From Spirosoma foliorum (GTDB taxonomy: Bacteria; Bacteroidota; Bacteroidia; Cytophagales; Spirosomataceae): DNA of 64,000 nucleotides. The notes beneath the pieces were generated by a model. The model saw nothing but the letters and a program-made list of their open reading frames with translations, was not told the origin of the DNA and did no database searches. Below, piece after piece: positions 19,343 to 27,866 of this stretch. Location of the stretch: assembly GCF_014117325.1 (NCBI RefSeq), contig NZ_CP059732.1, positions 4,415,001 to 4,479,000 on the forward strand, in the 5' to 3' direction. Positions within the stretch are counted from its first letter, which is position 1, and the number at the start of each line of letters is the position of its first letter. The position numbers were made by a program, and so were the translations under genes.

Positions 19343-19410
19343 TGTATGAAGTAGGACGTATGATATATGGCGGTGTTTTATAGATCATACATCCTACTTC
19401 ATACATCATT
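19339..19410. repeat. Inverted repeat overlapping two convergent stop codons (family E)
   Basis: AATGATGTATGAAGTAGGA (from 19338) pairs with TCCTACTTCATACATCATT (19392-19410); the match continues inward with mismatches. The left arm contains the TGA of the EEP gene and the right arm touches the moaE stop. It can serve as a bidirectional terminator for the convergent pair. Similar words recur at 63596-63660. Confidence 0.8.
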
Positions 19411-19820
19411 TACGGGTGTGCATTCACCCACTCTTCTCCATCAAGAAATACTTCTTTTTTCCAGATGGGTACGGTTTGTTTGATGGTATCAATAATATAA
19501 CGACAAGCCTCAAAGGCATCAGCCCGATGCGCCGTCGATACACCGATTAAAACAGCCATTTCACCAATTTTCAACGTGCCTTTGCGATGGATAATGGCAT
19601 AGCGTAGAATGGGCCAGCGTTGTTGAGCGGCATCAGCAATCTTCTCCATTTCAGTAATGGCCATGCGATCGTAGGCTTCATACTCAAGCCGATCGACCGG
19701 GCGCTCCTGTGTATTATCGCGAACAACACCTAGAAATAAATCAATTGCGCCTGCCTGATCTGATTGTAAATAGACCATAGCTGCAGCAACATCAATAGGA
19801 TCAGCAGTAATCGTAATCAT
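19410..19820 (-). CDS. moaE: Molybdopterin synthase catalytic subunit
   Basis: 136 residues, a normal MoaE. Motifs: GAIDLFLGVVRDNTQ, LEYEAYDRMA, IIHRKGTLKIGEMAVLIGV and the late WKKEVFLDGEEW, with the active-site lysines in the last two. It transfers sulfur from MoaD to precursor Z to make molybdopterin. It lies 83 bp after moaD on the same strand, so the two subunits are co-expressed. The other moa/moe genes are not in the window. Confidence 0.94.
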   Translation of the reverse strand: MITITADPIDVAAAMVYLQSDQAGAIDLFLGVVRDNTQERPVDRLEYEAYDRMAITEMEKIADAAQQRWPILRYAIIHRKGTLKIGEMAVLIGVSTAHRADAFEACRYIIDTIKQTVPIWKKEVFLDGEEWVNAHP

Positions 19821-19903
19821 GGAAATAATGGAAAATGTGTAATGGACAGTTAAGGCTCCTGTGCGGAACAGACAACAGCATGCCTTCTGGATTATCCATT
19901 GAT

Positions 19904-20152
19904 CTACCCTCCACTAACGGGGGGGATCAGCGCAATTTCGTCGTTCCGATTCAATAACTGATCAGGCTCAGCATATTCTCCATTGACAGCCACTAACAAC
20001 GAGCGAATACCAGCTAAAGCAGGAAATTGTTGATGCAACTGACTCAGTAGATCACGAACCTGAGCATCCTGGTTTAGAGAAATCGAAATAGCCGACTGTC
20101 CCGTTAAATCGCGGGTTATGCCGAATAAAAGTACTGAAACAGGTAAATCCAT
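19904..20152 (-). CDS. moaD: Molybdopterin synthase sulfur-carrier subunit
   Basis: 82 residues with a ubiquitin-like beta-grasp fold (VSVLLFGITRDLTG; LLVAVNGEYAEPDQLLNRND) and the C-terminal double glycine (PPVSGG) that is thiocarboxylated. It donates sulfur to precursor Z in the MoaE active site. Directly precedes moaE. Confidence 0.93.
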   Translation of the reverse strand: MDLPVSVLLFGITRDLTGQSAISISLNQDAQVRDLLSQLHQQFPALAGIRSLLVAVNGEYAEPDQLLNRNDEIALIPPVSGG

Positions 20153-20230
20153 AGATTAATGACAACTCAATAATAAAGCTAAATAGAGAACGCTACAACG
20201 GTTGATTGAAGTTCGCCTTGGTCCAATAAA

Positions 20231-20264
20231 AAAGGTGCCACTATTTTTAGCTAGTGGCACCTTT
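20231..20264 (-). terminator. Hairpin terminator after the small secreted protein gene
   Basis: AAAGGTGCCACTA (20231-20243) pairs with TAGTGGCACCTTT (20252-20264), a 13-bp perfect stem with an 8-nt loop; on the minus strand a T-rich stretch follows (TTTTTTATTGG). Confidence 0.8.
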
Positions 20265-20282
20265 GTAATGTAGAATCGATGT

Positions 20283-20564
20283 TTATTTCGAATCGTTCAT
20301 CTTCTTTTCGGCCTTCTTCATTTTCCGATCAGCCTTATCGAGGGCTTTGTCGGTTCCCTCTTTTACGTCTTCTTTGGTATTTTTAGCTGCTTTTGAGACT
20401 TTATCGCCTGCTTTATCAGCCTCCCGTCCTATTTTCTTACCCGTTGCTTTAGTCGTTTCTTTTGCCTGATGGGCGGCTTCTTTCGCTTTTTCTTTTGTAT
20501 CCTGAGCGAATAAAACTGCTGTTGAAAGAACTAGCGTAAAAGCCAGCATCATTATCTTTTTCAT
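20283..20564 (-). CDS. Small secreted Lys/Ala-rich helical protein
   Basis: 93 residues. Signal peptide at 1-20 (MKKIMMLAFTLVLST...FAQ). The mature part is a single, highly charged amphipathic helix with loose 11-residue periodicity (KEKAKEAAHQAKETTKATGKK; DKAGDKVSKAAKNTKEDV), resembling LEA/apolipoprotein-like stress proteins. No catalytic motif. It has its own terminator and lies downstream of the protease and sigma factor genes on the same strand, so it could be part of that response; this is inference. Confidence 0.7.
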   Translation of the reverse strand: MKKIMMLAFTLVLSTAVLFAQDTKEKAKEAAHQAKETTKATGKKIGREADKAGDKVSKAAKNTKEDVKEGTDKALDKADRKMKKAEKKMNDSK

Positions 20565-20666
20565 GGTCGTTGAGTAACTAGTTTCGTTCTCAACAACACC
20601 CTGAACGAGTCAAATGTTTAAGGGGGCAAAAACTTCCGCAGTATGAAGTTCGGCCCTCCTCGTATC

Positions 20667-21680
20667 TTACTCCTTGTGTTTGAACACTTTAACCTGATAT
20701 ACGTAATCCTGCATCCGCTTAATTTGCTTTTTTCGGGGCAGCTTCGCTAACGTATTTTTCTTGTTCAGGCGCAGCGGCTGACCTCTCAGCGAATCTGGGG
20801 GAATATTGTTCAGGGCTTCGAGCAGGAAATTGGTTTTTACCGCAAAACTCACACCCTCCGACGTAGTTTGTTTACCGCTGATAATGCCAATAACATTTCC
20901 CTGTTCGTCTAACAACGGGCCTCCTGAGTTACCTGGGTTCACCCCAATAGCAACCTGATAGGCCGTCGAATCGCCCCGATAACCTGTGCCAGAACTCAGA
21001 TAACCTTCGCCATAAACGATTTCTTCGCGCGGATACCCTAGTGTATAAACGCGTTCGCCAAGGTCAGAAGGGCGAACCTCGAAACCATAAGGAACAGGCG
21101 GAAGAGTACGAAATGCACTATCGTCGCAAAGTTGTAAAAATGCCAGGTCGTGCGTTTTATCGGTGTAAACTACGCGAGCTTTATACACCTCACCTTTGGT
21201 GCTTTGCACATAAACCGAGTCGGCATCCCGAACAATGTGATTGTTCGTTACAAAATACCCATCGCCAGTTAGTAAAAAGCCCGAACCCGATACTTGGGCC
21301 GGATTAATGCTCAAGCCACGCCCCCGGCCATTCAAATCACTCTGCATTTTACGCTGATATGATTTAACTGCCTGAATCTCTTTACTTAACTGACTATATT
21401 GTTGTTCTTGCTGATGGCTTTGCTGATAGGAACGATATAGGAAAATTGAGCCGAACGTAGTTATAATAGCGGCCGATGCGGCTACTGCCAATGTGGTACG
21501 GTAAGCATGCCACATATTACGAACTTTTCCAGGCTGCTCCGCTTCAGACTGATAAGCATCAGCTTCACGGCGCATCGCGTTCATATCAACTCCGGCCTGA
21601 ATTTTCGCTAACCGTTGCTTGAACCGAATTCGTTCGCCATAAGCCCGGAGCGCGTTCTCAATGTCTTTTTCCTCGTTCAT
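20667..21680 (-). CDS. Membrane-anchored trypsin-like serine protease
   Basis: 337 residues. A cytoplasmic N-terminal stretch (1-60) comes first, then one membrane helix (about 62-82) and a short coiled segment (85-118). The trypsin-like domain (about 128-295) has a full triad: His148 (TNNHIV), Asp178 (THDLAFL) and Ser252 (NPGNSGGP). There is no PDZ domain and the C terminus is basic. It lies 98 bp after an ECF sigma gene, where an anti-sigma factor would be expected. Its N-terminal segment before the helix could bind the sigma factor. The catalytic domain would be periplasmic, as in HtrA-type proteases. Confidence 0.85.
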   Translation of the reverse strand: MNEEKDIENALRAYGERIRFKQRLAKIQAGVDMNAMRREADAYQSEAEQPGKVRNMWHAYRTTLAVAASAAIITTFGSIFLYRSYQQSHQQEQQYSQLSKEIQAVKSYQRKMQSDLNGRGRGLSINPAQVSGSGFLLTGDGYFVTNNHIVRDADSVYVQSTKGEVYKARVVYTDKTHDLAFLQLCDDSAFRTLPPVPYGFEVRPSDLGERVYTLGYPREEIVYGEGYLSSGTGYRGDSTAYQVAIGVNPGNSGGPLLDEQGNVIGIISGKQTTSEGVSFAVKTNFLLEALNNIPPDSLRGQPLRLNKKNTLAKLPRKKQIKRMQDYVYQVKVFKHKE

Positions 21681-21690
21681 CTCTGTAAAG

Positions 21691-21753
21691 AGTTGTAGAG
21701 TTATAATGTTGAAAAGGTATATAGTTTTTCCATTGGAGCCACACTCTACAACT
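21691..21753. repeat. Inverted repeat between sigma factor and protease genes
   Basis: AGTTGTAGAGT (21691-21701) pairs with ACTCTACAACT (21743-21753). Further degenerate words (TTATAATG, TATAACT) extend on both sides. It fills the gap between the two genes. Confidence 0.65.
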
Positions 21754-21778
21754 ACATGACTTCATAACTATATAACTT

Positions 21779-22366
21779 TCACTGTTTGTACTCCGAAAAG
21801 AAGAGTCGCTTCAGGCGCATCAGGCATTTATACTTCTGCGTCTTGGCGTTATCGGCATTGGTATAGCCAAACTTTTCGGTAATCTCCTGCATACTCAGAT
21901 GCTGGATGTAAAAATCATCTAATAACGTCCGACAAGGCTCACCAAGCCGGTCGAGTGAGTCAGCCATCAGGTCAAATTGCCGATCACGCTCTTCATGATC
22001 AGCCAGATCATCGTTCAGGTTGTCGACTGCCAGTTCATTCGAAACCGGAGTTTCCACATCACGCACGACAAATCGATTTCGCTGAGCCAGCTGTTTGAGC
22101 CACAACCGTCTGCCTATCGAATACAAGTAGGTTTTCAATTGGCAATGCAACTCCAACGAACCACTTCTCACCTTCTCATACAGCACAATTAACGACTCCT
22201 GGTAAATATCCTTGGCATCATCTTCGCTCCCATTGTTACTGGTTACAAAGTGAAGTACCATCGGAAAGTACCGGCGGTATAACTGCGTCAAGGCGCTGTC
22301 GGAGCCACTGGCTAAACCCGTAAGCAACTCCTCATCCGTTAATATGGGCTGCCTACCTTCCTTCAT
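21779..22366 (-). CDS. ECF-type RNA polymerase sigma factor
   Basis: 195 residues. Region 2 (about 25-95): ALTQLYRRYFPMVLHFV, DDAKDIYQESLIVLYEKV and the LKTYLYSIGRRLWLKQL helix. Region 4 (about 130-190): LGEPCRTLLDDFYIQHLSMQ then EITEKFGYTNADNAKTQKYK, recognising the -35 element. It belongs to a Bacteroidota ECF type with the NADNAKTQK motif. The following gene is the membrane-anchored protease, which may be both target and partner. An inverted repeat with GTAACC arms lies just upstream. Confidence 0.9.
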   Translation of the reverse strand: MKEGRQPILTDEELLTGLASGSDSALTQLYRRYFPMVLHFVTSNNGSEDDAKDIYQESLIVLYEKVRSGSLELHCQLKTYLYSIGRRLWLKQLAQRNRFVVRDVETPVSNELAVDNLNDDLADHEERDRQFDLMADSLDRLGEPCRTLLDDFYIQHLSMQEITEKFGYTNADNAKTQKYKCLMRLKRLFFSEYKQ

Positions 22367-22404
22367 TGAGTCGAGTCATTACTTAATACAAAAGTGGCTG
22401 AAAC

Positions 22405-22439
22405 GTAACCCAAAAAAAATTTAAAAAATATTGGGTTAC
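22405..22439. promoter_or_regulatory. Palindrome between divergent sigma factor and lipoprotein genes
   Basis: GTAACCCAA (22405-22413) and TTGGGTTAC (22431-22439) flank 17 bases of A and T. It lies 38 bp before the sigma gene start and 69 bp before the lipoprotein start. GTAACC resembles the -35 element of many ECF promoters, and here it occurs facing both directions. It is a candidate shared control site; correct -10 elements were not found. Confidence 0.4.
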
Positions 22440-22508
22440 CTTTTTCTCTATGGAGTATTAACACTGACATTAATCAGTAATCACTTAAACGAAAACATTT
22501 CCAAAACT

Positions 22509-22700
22509 ATGAAAGCAATCACGAAATCCGCCTTCTTTTTCATGGCTATGATCGCCCTGGCTACGTCTTGCAGCTCGAAAAAGACCGAAACCACCGAAAC
22601 GACCACCACCGCGACGACAGATTCTTCTTCGACGATGGCTACGGATTCGACGATGGCTACGGATTCTGCTTCGACGATGTCTGCTGATAGCGCGAAGTAA
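22509..22700 (+). CDS. Small Thr/Ser-rich lipoprotein
   Basis: 63 residues from MKAITKSAFF; the frame is open upstream but the lipoprotein signal fixes the start. Signal peptide 1-21 with the lipobox ALATSC (Cys22). The mature part is a low-complexity string of Thr, Ser, Ala, Met and Asp (TETTETTTTATTDSSST and repeats of MATDS), likely a disordered surface or periplasmic anchor. No domain is recognised. It has its own terminator and is divergent from the ECF sigma gene. Confidence 0.7.
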   Translation: MKAITKSAFFFMAMIALATSCSSKKTETTETTTTATTDSSSTMATDSTMATDSASTMSADSAK

Positions 22701-22758
22701 TTTTTTGCTAAGGCACAACTGCCGGTAAATTTTGCCGACACCGCTATAACGATATAAG

Positions 22759-22788
22759 AGCCTCTTGATTCGTCAGGAGGCTTTTTTA
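22759..22788 (+). terminator. Rho-independent terminator of the small lipoprotein gene
   Basis: AGCCTCTTGA (22759-22768) pairs with TCAGGAGGCT (22773-22782) around TTCG, followed by TTTTTTATT. Confidence 0.85.
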
Positions 22789-22790
22789 TT

Positions 22791-22841
22791 GTTTCAGGTT
22801 CAATGCTTCAAGCTCCTTCCTGCAAACTTGGAACCTGAAAC
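22791..22841. repeat. Inverted repeat with GTTTCAGGTTC ends (family B)
   Basis: GTTTCAGGTTC (22791-22801) pairs with GAACCTGAAAC (22831-22841); the interior (CTTCAAGC ... CAAACTTG) is a decayed continuation. The same words build the larger repeat at 34817-34898. It lies between convergent genes, next to a normal terminator. Confidence 0.75.
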
Positions 22842-22848
22842 AATATTT

Positions 22849-23853
22849 TCACATCAACAATCCCTTCAACACATTCATTTCGCCAGTTGGAGCTGCCCGT
22901 TCGTACAAAATGTTGTAAACGGCATTTGTAATGGGCATATCGACTCCAAATTTCCGATTGATTTCATAAATGCTCTTAACAGCATAGTATCCCTCGGCAA
23001 TCATATTCATTTCTGCCTGAGCTGATTGAATGGTATACCCCCGCCCAATTAAGGTACCAAATGTACGATTTCGGCTAAAAGGTGAGTAGGCCGTTACGAG
23101 TAAGTCGCCGAGATAGGCCGAGCCACTTAGGTCACGATGTTTGGGATAAATGGCATCGACAAACCGTTTGATTTCCTGCATGGCATTAGATACTAACACG
23201 GCCTGAAAATTATCGCCATAGCCTAGCCCGCGCGTGATACCACAAGCCAGCGCAATGATATTTTTCATAACAGCGCTGTACTCAATTCCATAAATATCAT
23301 CCACAGGCGTTGTTTGCACAAAGCGGCATCGTAGTAAGTTGGCAACGCGTTCTGCACAGGTGGGATCTTGCGAAGCAATGGTTAAATAAGACTGCTTTTC
23401 AAGAGCGACCTCTTCTGCGTGGCAGGGGCCAGCAATGACCGCCATCTGGCCGGTTGGCACGTTATATTGTTCACTAACCCAATCGGTTACTAATTGATTG
23501 GCACCCGGAATCATGCCTTTAATGGCCGATACGACCGACTTTTCGGCAAAATGTTCTGGTTTCAGACCTGTAAGCGCATCCCCTATAAAAGCCGCCGGTA
23601 CCGCCAGAATAATATACTCACTATCCCGAAAAGCCTCCCGAATTTTCGTACAAACCTTTACTTTACGGGTGTTGATCTGCACATCACTCAGGTAACTGGG
23701 GTTGTGCCCGAATTTCTTGATGTGTTCCGCGTCAGACGATTTGCGAAGCCACCATTTAACGCTGACGTTATTTTCGGAGAGAATTTTGACGAGTGCAGTG
23801 GCCCAGCTTCCTCCTCCTACCATTGTCAGCCGAATGGGTTGAGTTACTTTCAT
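22849..23853 (-). CDS. gpsA: Glycerol-3-phosphate dehydrogenase [NAD(P)+]
   Basis: 334 residues, normal length. The N-terminal Rossmann domain begins with GGGSWATALVKIL. Conserved ILAVPAAFIG and GPCHAEEVA follow, and the catalytic lysine lies in YSAVMKNIIALACG. It reduces dihydroxyacetone phosphate to sn-glycerol 3-phosphate for phospholipid synthesis in the cytoplasm. It stands alone on the minus strand, divergent from the DUF2339 gene. Confidence 0.95.
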   Translation of the reverse strand: MKVTQPIRLTMVGGGSWATALVKILSENNVSVKWWLRKSSDAEHIKKFGHNPSYLSDVQINTRKVKVCTKIREAFRDSEYIILAVPAAFIGDALTGLKPEHFAEKSVVSAIKGMIPGANQLVTDWVSEQYNVPTGQMAVIAGPCHAEEVALEKQSYLTIASQDPTCAERVANLLRCRFVQTTPVDDIYGIEYSAVMKNIIALACGITRGLGYGDNFQAVLVSNAMQEIKRFVDAIYPKHRDLSGSAYLGDLLVTAYSPFSRNRTFGTLIGRGYTIQSAQAEMNMIAEGYYAVKSIYEINRKFGVDMPITNAVYNILYERAAPTGEMNVLKGLLM

Positions 23854-24046
23854 AAGGCAAAGTAAGGAAGAAAGGCGGAGAGTCGGTACAGTCTCTATTG
23901 GTTGTCGGTTCGGTTGGTGCTGGTCTTAAAAGGAATAGCTGAATGAAACCTATTAAATGGCATCTGCTTACCGAAGACTAAGTTGTGTGGCTTATGAGAC
24001 GGTAGTTCATCAGGCTGGTGGCTATTTTTTGCATATTTACTCACGT

Positions 24047-24061
24047 ACTATCGTCGATAGT
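24047..24061. promoter_or_regulatory. Short perfect palindrome upstream of the DUF2339 gene
   Basis: ACTATCGTCGATAGT, with 7-bp arms and a one-base centre, 26 bp before the start codon at 24088. It could be an operator or a small mRNA hairpin; no regulator is known. Confidence 0.3.
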
Positions 24062-24087
24062 CTTCTAAACCTGCCACTTACACGATC

Positions 24088-26571
24088 ATGGAGCTATTTC
24101 TGCTTGTACTGTTATTGATATTGGTTGTTGTTGGAAATAAACAGTTTAGCGCCGTTAAAGACGCTGTTAATCTCCAGAATACGGTAATAAGCCAGTTACG
24201 TGCTGAATTACTGGCGTTTCAGAAAGAGCTACGTAGTCGACCTGCTTCAGTAGCTGAACAACCAATTGAGCCTATCGTTGAACAGGCCCCAGTAGCGGTT
24301 GTCGTACCACTCACGCCACCGATAATAGAGCCAACTACAGAACCCGAACCACAGCCTATTCTCGCGACGGAACCGGTAGCCATACACGAAATATCACCTC
24401 AATCTGAGCCCGTTCCCGTTCAGACAGCTGCCTCCGAACCCGCTGTTCAACCAACTCCGAAACCTTCATTTTTCCAGCGTTTCCTCGCCGAAAACCCAGA
24501 TCTCGAAAAATTTATTGGCGAAAATCTCATCAACAAAATTGGGATCGCGATTCTGGTGGCTGGTATTGGGTACTTCGTAAAATTTGCCATCGATCAGCAT
24601 TGGATCAATGAAATTGGTCGAGTATTCATTGGTGTTCTGGCGGGCGGATTATTGTTGGGAATCGCCCATCGAATTCGGAACACATTTACAGCCTTTAGTT
24701 CGGTGTTGGTGGCGGGTGGCCTGTCTGTACTTTATTTCACGATTGCCATTGCTTTTTCTGACTACAAGATTTTTAGTCAAACAGCCGCTTTTCTGATCAT
24801 GATCGTGATAACAGGCTTTGCTGTTCTGTTGTCCATTAGCTATAACCGTTCAGAATTGGCTGTAATGTCGCTCATTGGTGGGTTTGCCACGCCTTTTATG
24901 GTAAGCTCTGGCGACGGAAACTATGTTGTGCTCCTTACCTATATCCTCATTTTAGACTGCGGAATGCTGGTGCTGGCCTATTTCAAGAAGTGGACGATTG
25001 TTCATTTTGTGGCTTACGGGTTCACCGTATTACTCTATAGTCTATTTCTGGGCGGAGAAATTCAGGGACAAGCGAATGCACCTTATGCTGGTGGATTGAT
25101 CTTCGCCACGCTATTCTACGCTGTTTTTATGGCGATGAACCTGATTTATAACCTAAAACAACAAGCTAAATTTTCGGCGGTGGAGATTAGCCTGCTCTTG
25201 AGCAATACGGCTTTTTATTACGCAGCCGGTATGTATCTTCTGGCGCATGTGAATCAGGGTGCTTATCAGGGGCTGTTTACGGCCGGACTAGCCGTTGTCA
25301 ATTTTGGTCTCGCCACTTTCCTCTATCGACGCGAGGCAATTGATCGCACACTGATTTATTTGTTAATCGGCCTGGTCGTTACATTTGCCAGCCTGACAAT
25401 TCCGGTCCAACTAGATGGCAATTTCATCACCATGTTCTGGGCGCTGGAGGCTGTCCTGTTACTATGGTTAGCCCAGCGATCTGGCTTAGCGATGCTGGCA
25501 ACTGCGTCTATACTTGTTATGGGCCTGATGCTTATTAGTTTGCTAATGGACTGGACGACGCTTTATCTGGATGAAACAACTCCCCTACTTCGGATCGTAT
25601 TCAACAAAGCATTTGTCACCAGCCTGATTGCTATTAGTAGTCTGGTAACAACCCATCGATTACTCCAAAGCCAGCGTTCGCCATTTCAATTCTGGTTAGG
25701 TCAATTGAGTGTAACCACGTACCAATACGTCATCAGCTACCTGACGATTATTCTCGTTTATTTTTCAGGTGTATGTGAGCTTGATTATCAGGCCACTCAT
25801 GCGTTTGGGTTCGATGCCAACCGCAAGGTTCTATTGGGAACGTATAATTTACTCTTTGCTGTAGGTTTGTTACTAATTGCCCGTCGAGACACGTTACGGA
25901 GCAGTTTACTGCAGGCTTCTGGATTCGGGGTTAGTCTTCTAATCTTATTCGTAATTTATTTTGATCCAGCCCTACATGATTCGTTAGCCGCTTATTTTCA
26001 GGGAGATGACGCCAGCCTTATTGGTTTCCCAGTCCATTACCTAAGCCTACTTTGTGTCATTGGCCTGCTAGTTCTGTTAAATACACTTCGGCCCCAGTTA
26101 GAACCACTTCCCTCGTTTGTTAGGCATATCTGGCCCTGGTTTATGGGATTCGTGTTGGTCTATACGGCCAGTTCGGAATTGTATGCGCATGTGGTGTATT
26201 TCCATTTTTCAGGAACGATTATACCGACGTCGAACACGCAAAAAATTGATGTCTATACCGAATATTATGCGCTGTTGGAACAAATCAACAAAGTAGGCTT
26301 ACCGATTTTGTGGGGCATTTGCGCGTTTGTCTTTATGTATCTGGGGTTCAGGCTCAAGAATCGTCAGTTTCGTATCATCTCACTGAGCCTATTCGCCTTA
26401 ACGCTCCTGAAGCTGTTCCTTCATGACCTTAATGGTATTTCAGAAGGTGGACGAATCGCAGCCTTTATTTCTCTGGGAGTGCTGCTGCTCCTTATTTCGT
26501 TTATGTATCAACGTATCAAACGATTGATTCTTGACGTCGATTCCACACAATCCACTCCTGAAGAACTATGA
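24088..26571 (+). CDS. DUF2339 multi-spanning membrane protein
   Basis: 827 residues. An N-terminal membrane helix (1-16) and short coiled coil (20-50) lead to a Pro/Glu/Val-rich linker (55-130). FIGENLINKIGIAILVAGIGYFVKFA, the hallmark entry to DUF2339, then follows (quoted here by position, about residues 139-165), and about twenty membrane helices to the end. The function of this family is unknown. Its stop overlaps the start of the DUF3999 gene (ATGA), and this pairing is common, so the two proteins probably form one inner-membrane system. Confidence 0.85.
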   Translation: MELFLLVLLLILVVVGNKQFSAVKDAVNLQNTVISQLRAELLAFQKELRSRPASVAEQPIEPIVEQAPVAVVVPLTPPIIEPTTEPEPQPILATEPVAIHEISPQSEPVPVQTAASEPAVQPTPKPSFFQRFLAENPDLEKFIGENLINKIGIAILVAGIGYFVKFAIDQHWINEIGRVFIGVLAGGLLLGIAHRIRNTFTAFSSVLVAGGLSVLYFTIAIAFSDYKIFSQTAAFLIMIVITGFAVLLSISYNRSELAVMSLIGGFATPFMVSSGDGNYVVLLTYILILDCGMLVLAYFKKWTIVHFVAYGFTVLLYSLFLGGEIQGQANAPYAGGLIFATLFYAVFMAMNLIYNLKQQAKFSAVEISLLLSNTAFYYAAGMYLLAHVNQGAYQGLFTAGLAVVNFGLATFLYRREAIDRTLIYLLIGLVVTFASLTIPVQLDGNFITMFWALEAVLLLWLAQRSGLAMLATASILVMGLMLISLLMDWTTLYLDETTPLLRIVFNKAFVTSLIAISSLVTTHRLLQSQRSPFQFWLGQLSVTTYQYVISYLTIILVYFSGVCELDYQATHAFGFDANRKVLLGTYNLLFAVGLLLIARRDTLRSSLLQASGFGVSLLILFVIYFDPALHDSLAAYFQGDDASLIGFPVHYLSLLCVIGLLVLLNTLRPQLEPLPSFVRHIWPWFMGFVLVYTASSELYAHVVYFHFSGTIIPTSNTQKIDVYTEYYALLEQINKVGLPILWGICAFVFMYLGFRLKNRQFRIISLSLFALTLLKLFLHDLNGISEGGRIAAFISLGVLLLLISFMYQRIKRLILDVDSTQSTPEEL

Positions 26572-27806
26572 CTAAACGAATCTGCCTCTTACTATCAGGC
26601 TTGCTGATATCAATAGCTGGGCAAGCGCAATCATTCCGGTTTCAGGCTTTGGTCAATCCTGTTCAGCAGTCAGGTTTTCAGCGAATTCTGTTGCCGCCTG
26701 ATGTAGTTGGCCATTTAAATGCCAACCTGACCGATATCCGGCTTTATGACGATCAACATCAGGAAACCCCTTACCAACTGATCCGGGAACAGCCCACCTC
26801 AAAAGTACCTTTTACCGACTATGAGCTGGTCAGTAAACAATCACGCCCAAATGTGTCGACGATACTAGTAATTCGAAACCAAACAAAACGACCTATTAAT
26901 GTACTGGAGCTTGCCATCAAGAATACGAATGTGCGTAAAAAGGTCCAGCTAAGTGGCAGTTCGGATGCGAAAAGCTGGTATGGCATCGACGACGATATTT
27001 GGATAAGCCCAAGTCAGAATTCGACGACAACAATACAGATGAAGCAAATTAGCTTCCCGTTGAGCGATTACACGTATTACAAGCTGATAATCAACGATTC
27101 TCTCAGTACTCCGTTAAATATTCTGCGAATCGGCTACTATCAGTCAGTAGTTTCTTCGGGCGCTTACACAGCTATTCCAAACTTGTCGTTTGCCCAACGC
27201 GACAGTAGCGACCGACACTCATATATTCGTCTGACGCCTGCAAAGAGTGCCCGATTTGATAAGCTTACAATTTTCGTTAAAGCCACTGCTCCTTTCCGTC
27301 GTCAGGCCAGTATTGGGCAGTTTCGCTCCCGCAAGATAAAGCGTGGTCGTATTGACCATTGGTTCGAGGTCATTCGAACGTTTGACTTGAGTTCAGTCGA
27401 TAGTAACGAGGTAGATATTCCTGGTATAAAAGCTAACGATTTGTTTCTCGTCATAGCCAACGATGATAACCCTCCACTCGTTATTCAGGACGTTCGGGCA
27501 TATCAGTTAACGACCTATCTGCTGGCGAATCTAACGGCTGGGCAATCCTATCAGCTTTATCTCTCAGCAGACAACATGGCTGATCCAATTTATGATCTGA
27601 CCCCGTTTAAGCCGATTACCCCTGCTAGTCAGCCTGTTATTAACGTTGGCCCTTTGAGGCCAATTGATTCCAATCATCAACAACCGGGTTCATTTTTCAC
27701 CGATAGTCGAATTATCTGGCCTGCTCTCGGTTTGGTCTTGCTGCTATTGGGCGTAATGTCGTATCGGATGCTCCGGGAGATGGGCGCTCATCAGTCAAAT
27801 TCATAG
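26568..27806 (+). CDS. DUF3999 family protein
   Basis: 412 residues with a signal peptide (1-20, SIAGQAQS), a periplasmic beta-rich body starting FRFQALVNPVQQSGFQRILL, and a single C-terminal membrane helix (about 380-400) with a short cytoplasmic tail. It overlaps the upstream DUF2339 gene by four bases. The N-terminal motif with DIRLYDDQHQETPYQL is typical of DUF3999. The function is unknown. Its arrangement suggests a periplasmic partner of the DUF2339 membrane protein. Confidence 0.8.
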   Translation: MTKRICLLLSGLLISIAGQAQSFRFQALVNPVQQSGFQRILLPPDVVGHLNANLTDIRLYDDQHQETPYQLIREQPTSKVPFTDYELVSKQSRPNVSTILVIRNQTKRPINVLELAIKNTNVRKKVQLSGSSDAKSWYGIDDDIWISPSQNSTTTIQMKQISFPLSDYTYYKLIINDSLSTPLNILRIGYYQSVVSSGAYTAIPNLSFAQRDSSDRHSYIRLTPAKSARFDKLTIFVKATAPFRRQASIGQFRSRKIKRGRIDHWFEVIRTFDLSSVDSNEVDIPGIKANDLFLVIANDDNPPLVIQDVRAYQLTTYLLANLTAGQSYQLYLSADNMADPIYDLTPFKPITPASQPVINVGPLRPIDSNHQQPGSFFTDSRIIWPALGLVLLLLGVMSYRMLREMGAHQSNS

Positions 27807-27825
27807 AATAATTCTTAAACAATTT

Positions 27826-27866
27826 ATCCTTGCAAATTATAAGTTTAGTTAGCAATTTGCAAGGAT
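27826..27866 (+). promoter_or_regulatory. Palindrome overlapping the ATPase start codon
   Basis: ATCCTTGCAAATT (27826-27838) and AATTTGCAAGGAT (27854-27866) are perfect 13-nt complements around a 15-nt loop. The right arm ends within the ATG at 27865-27867 and includes an AAGGA that could be the ribosome binding site. As DNA it could be an operator; as RNA it would hide the start. Confidence 0.6.
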
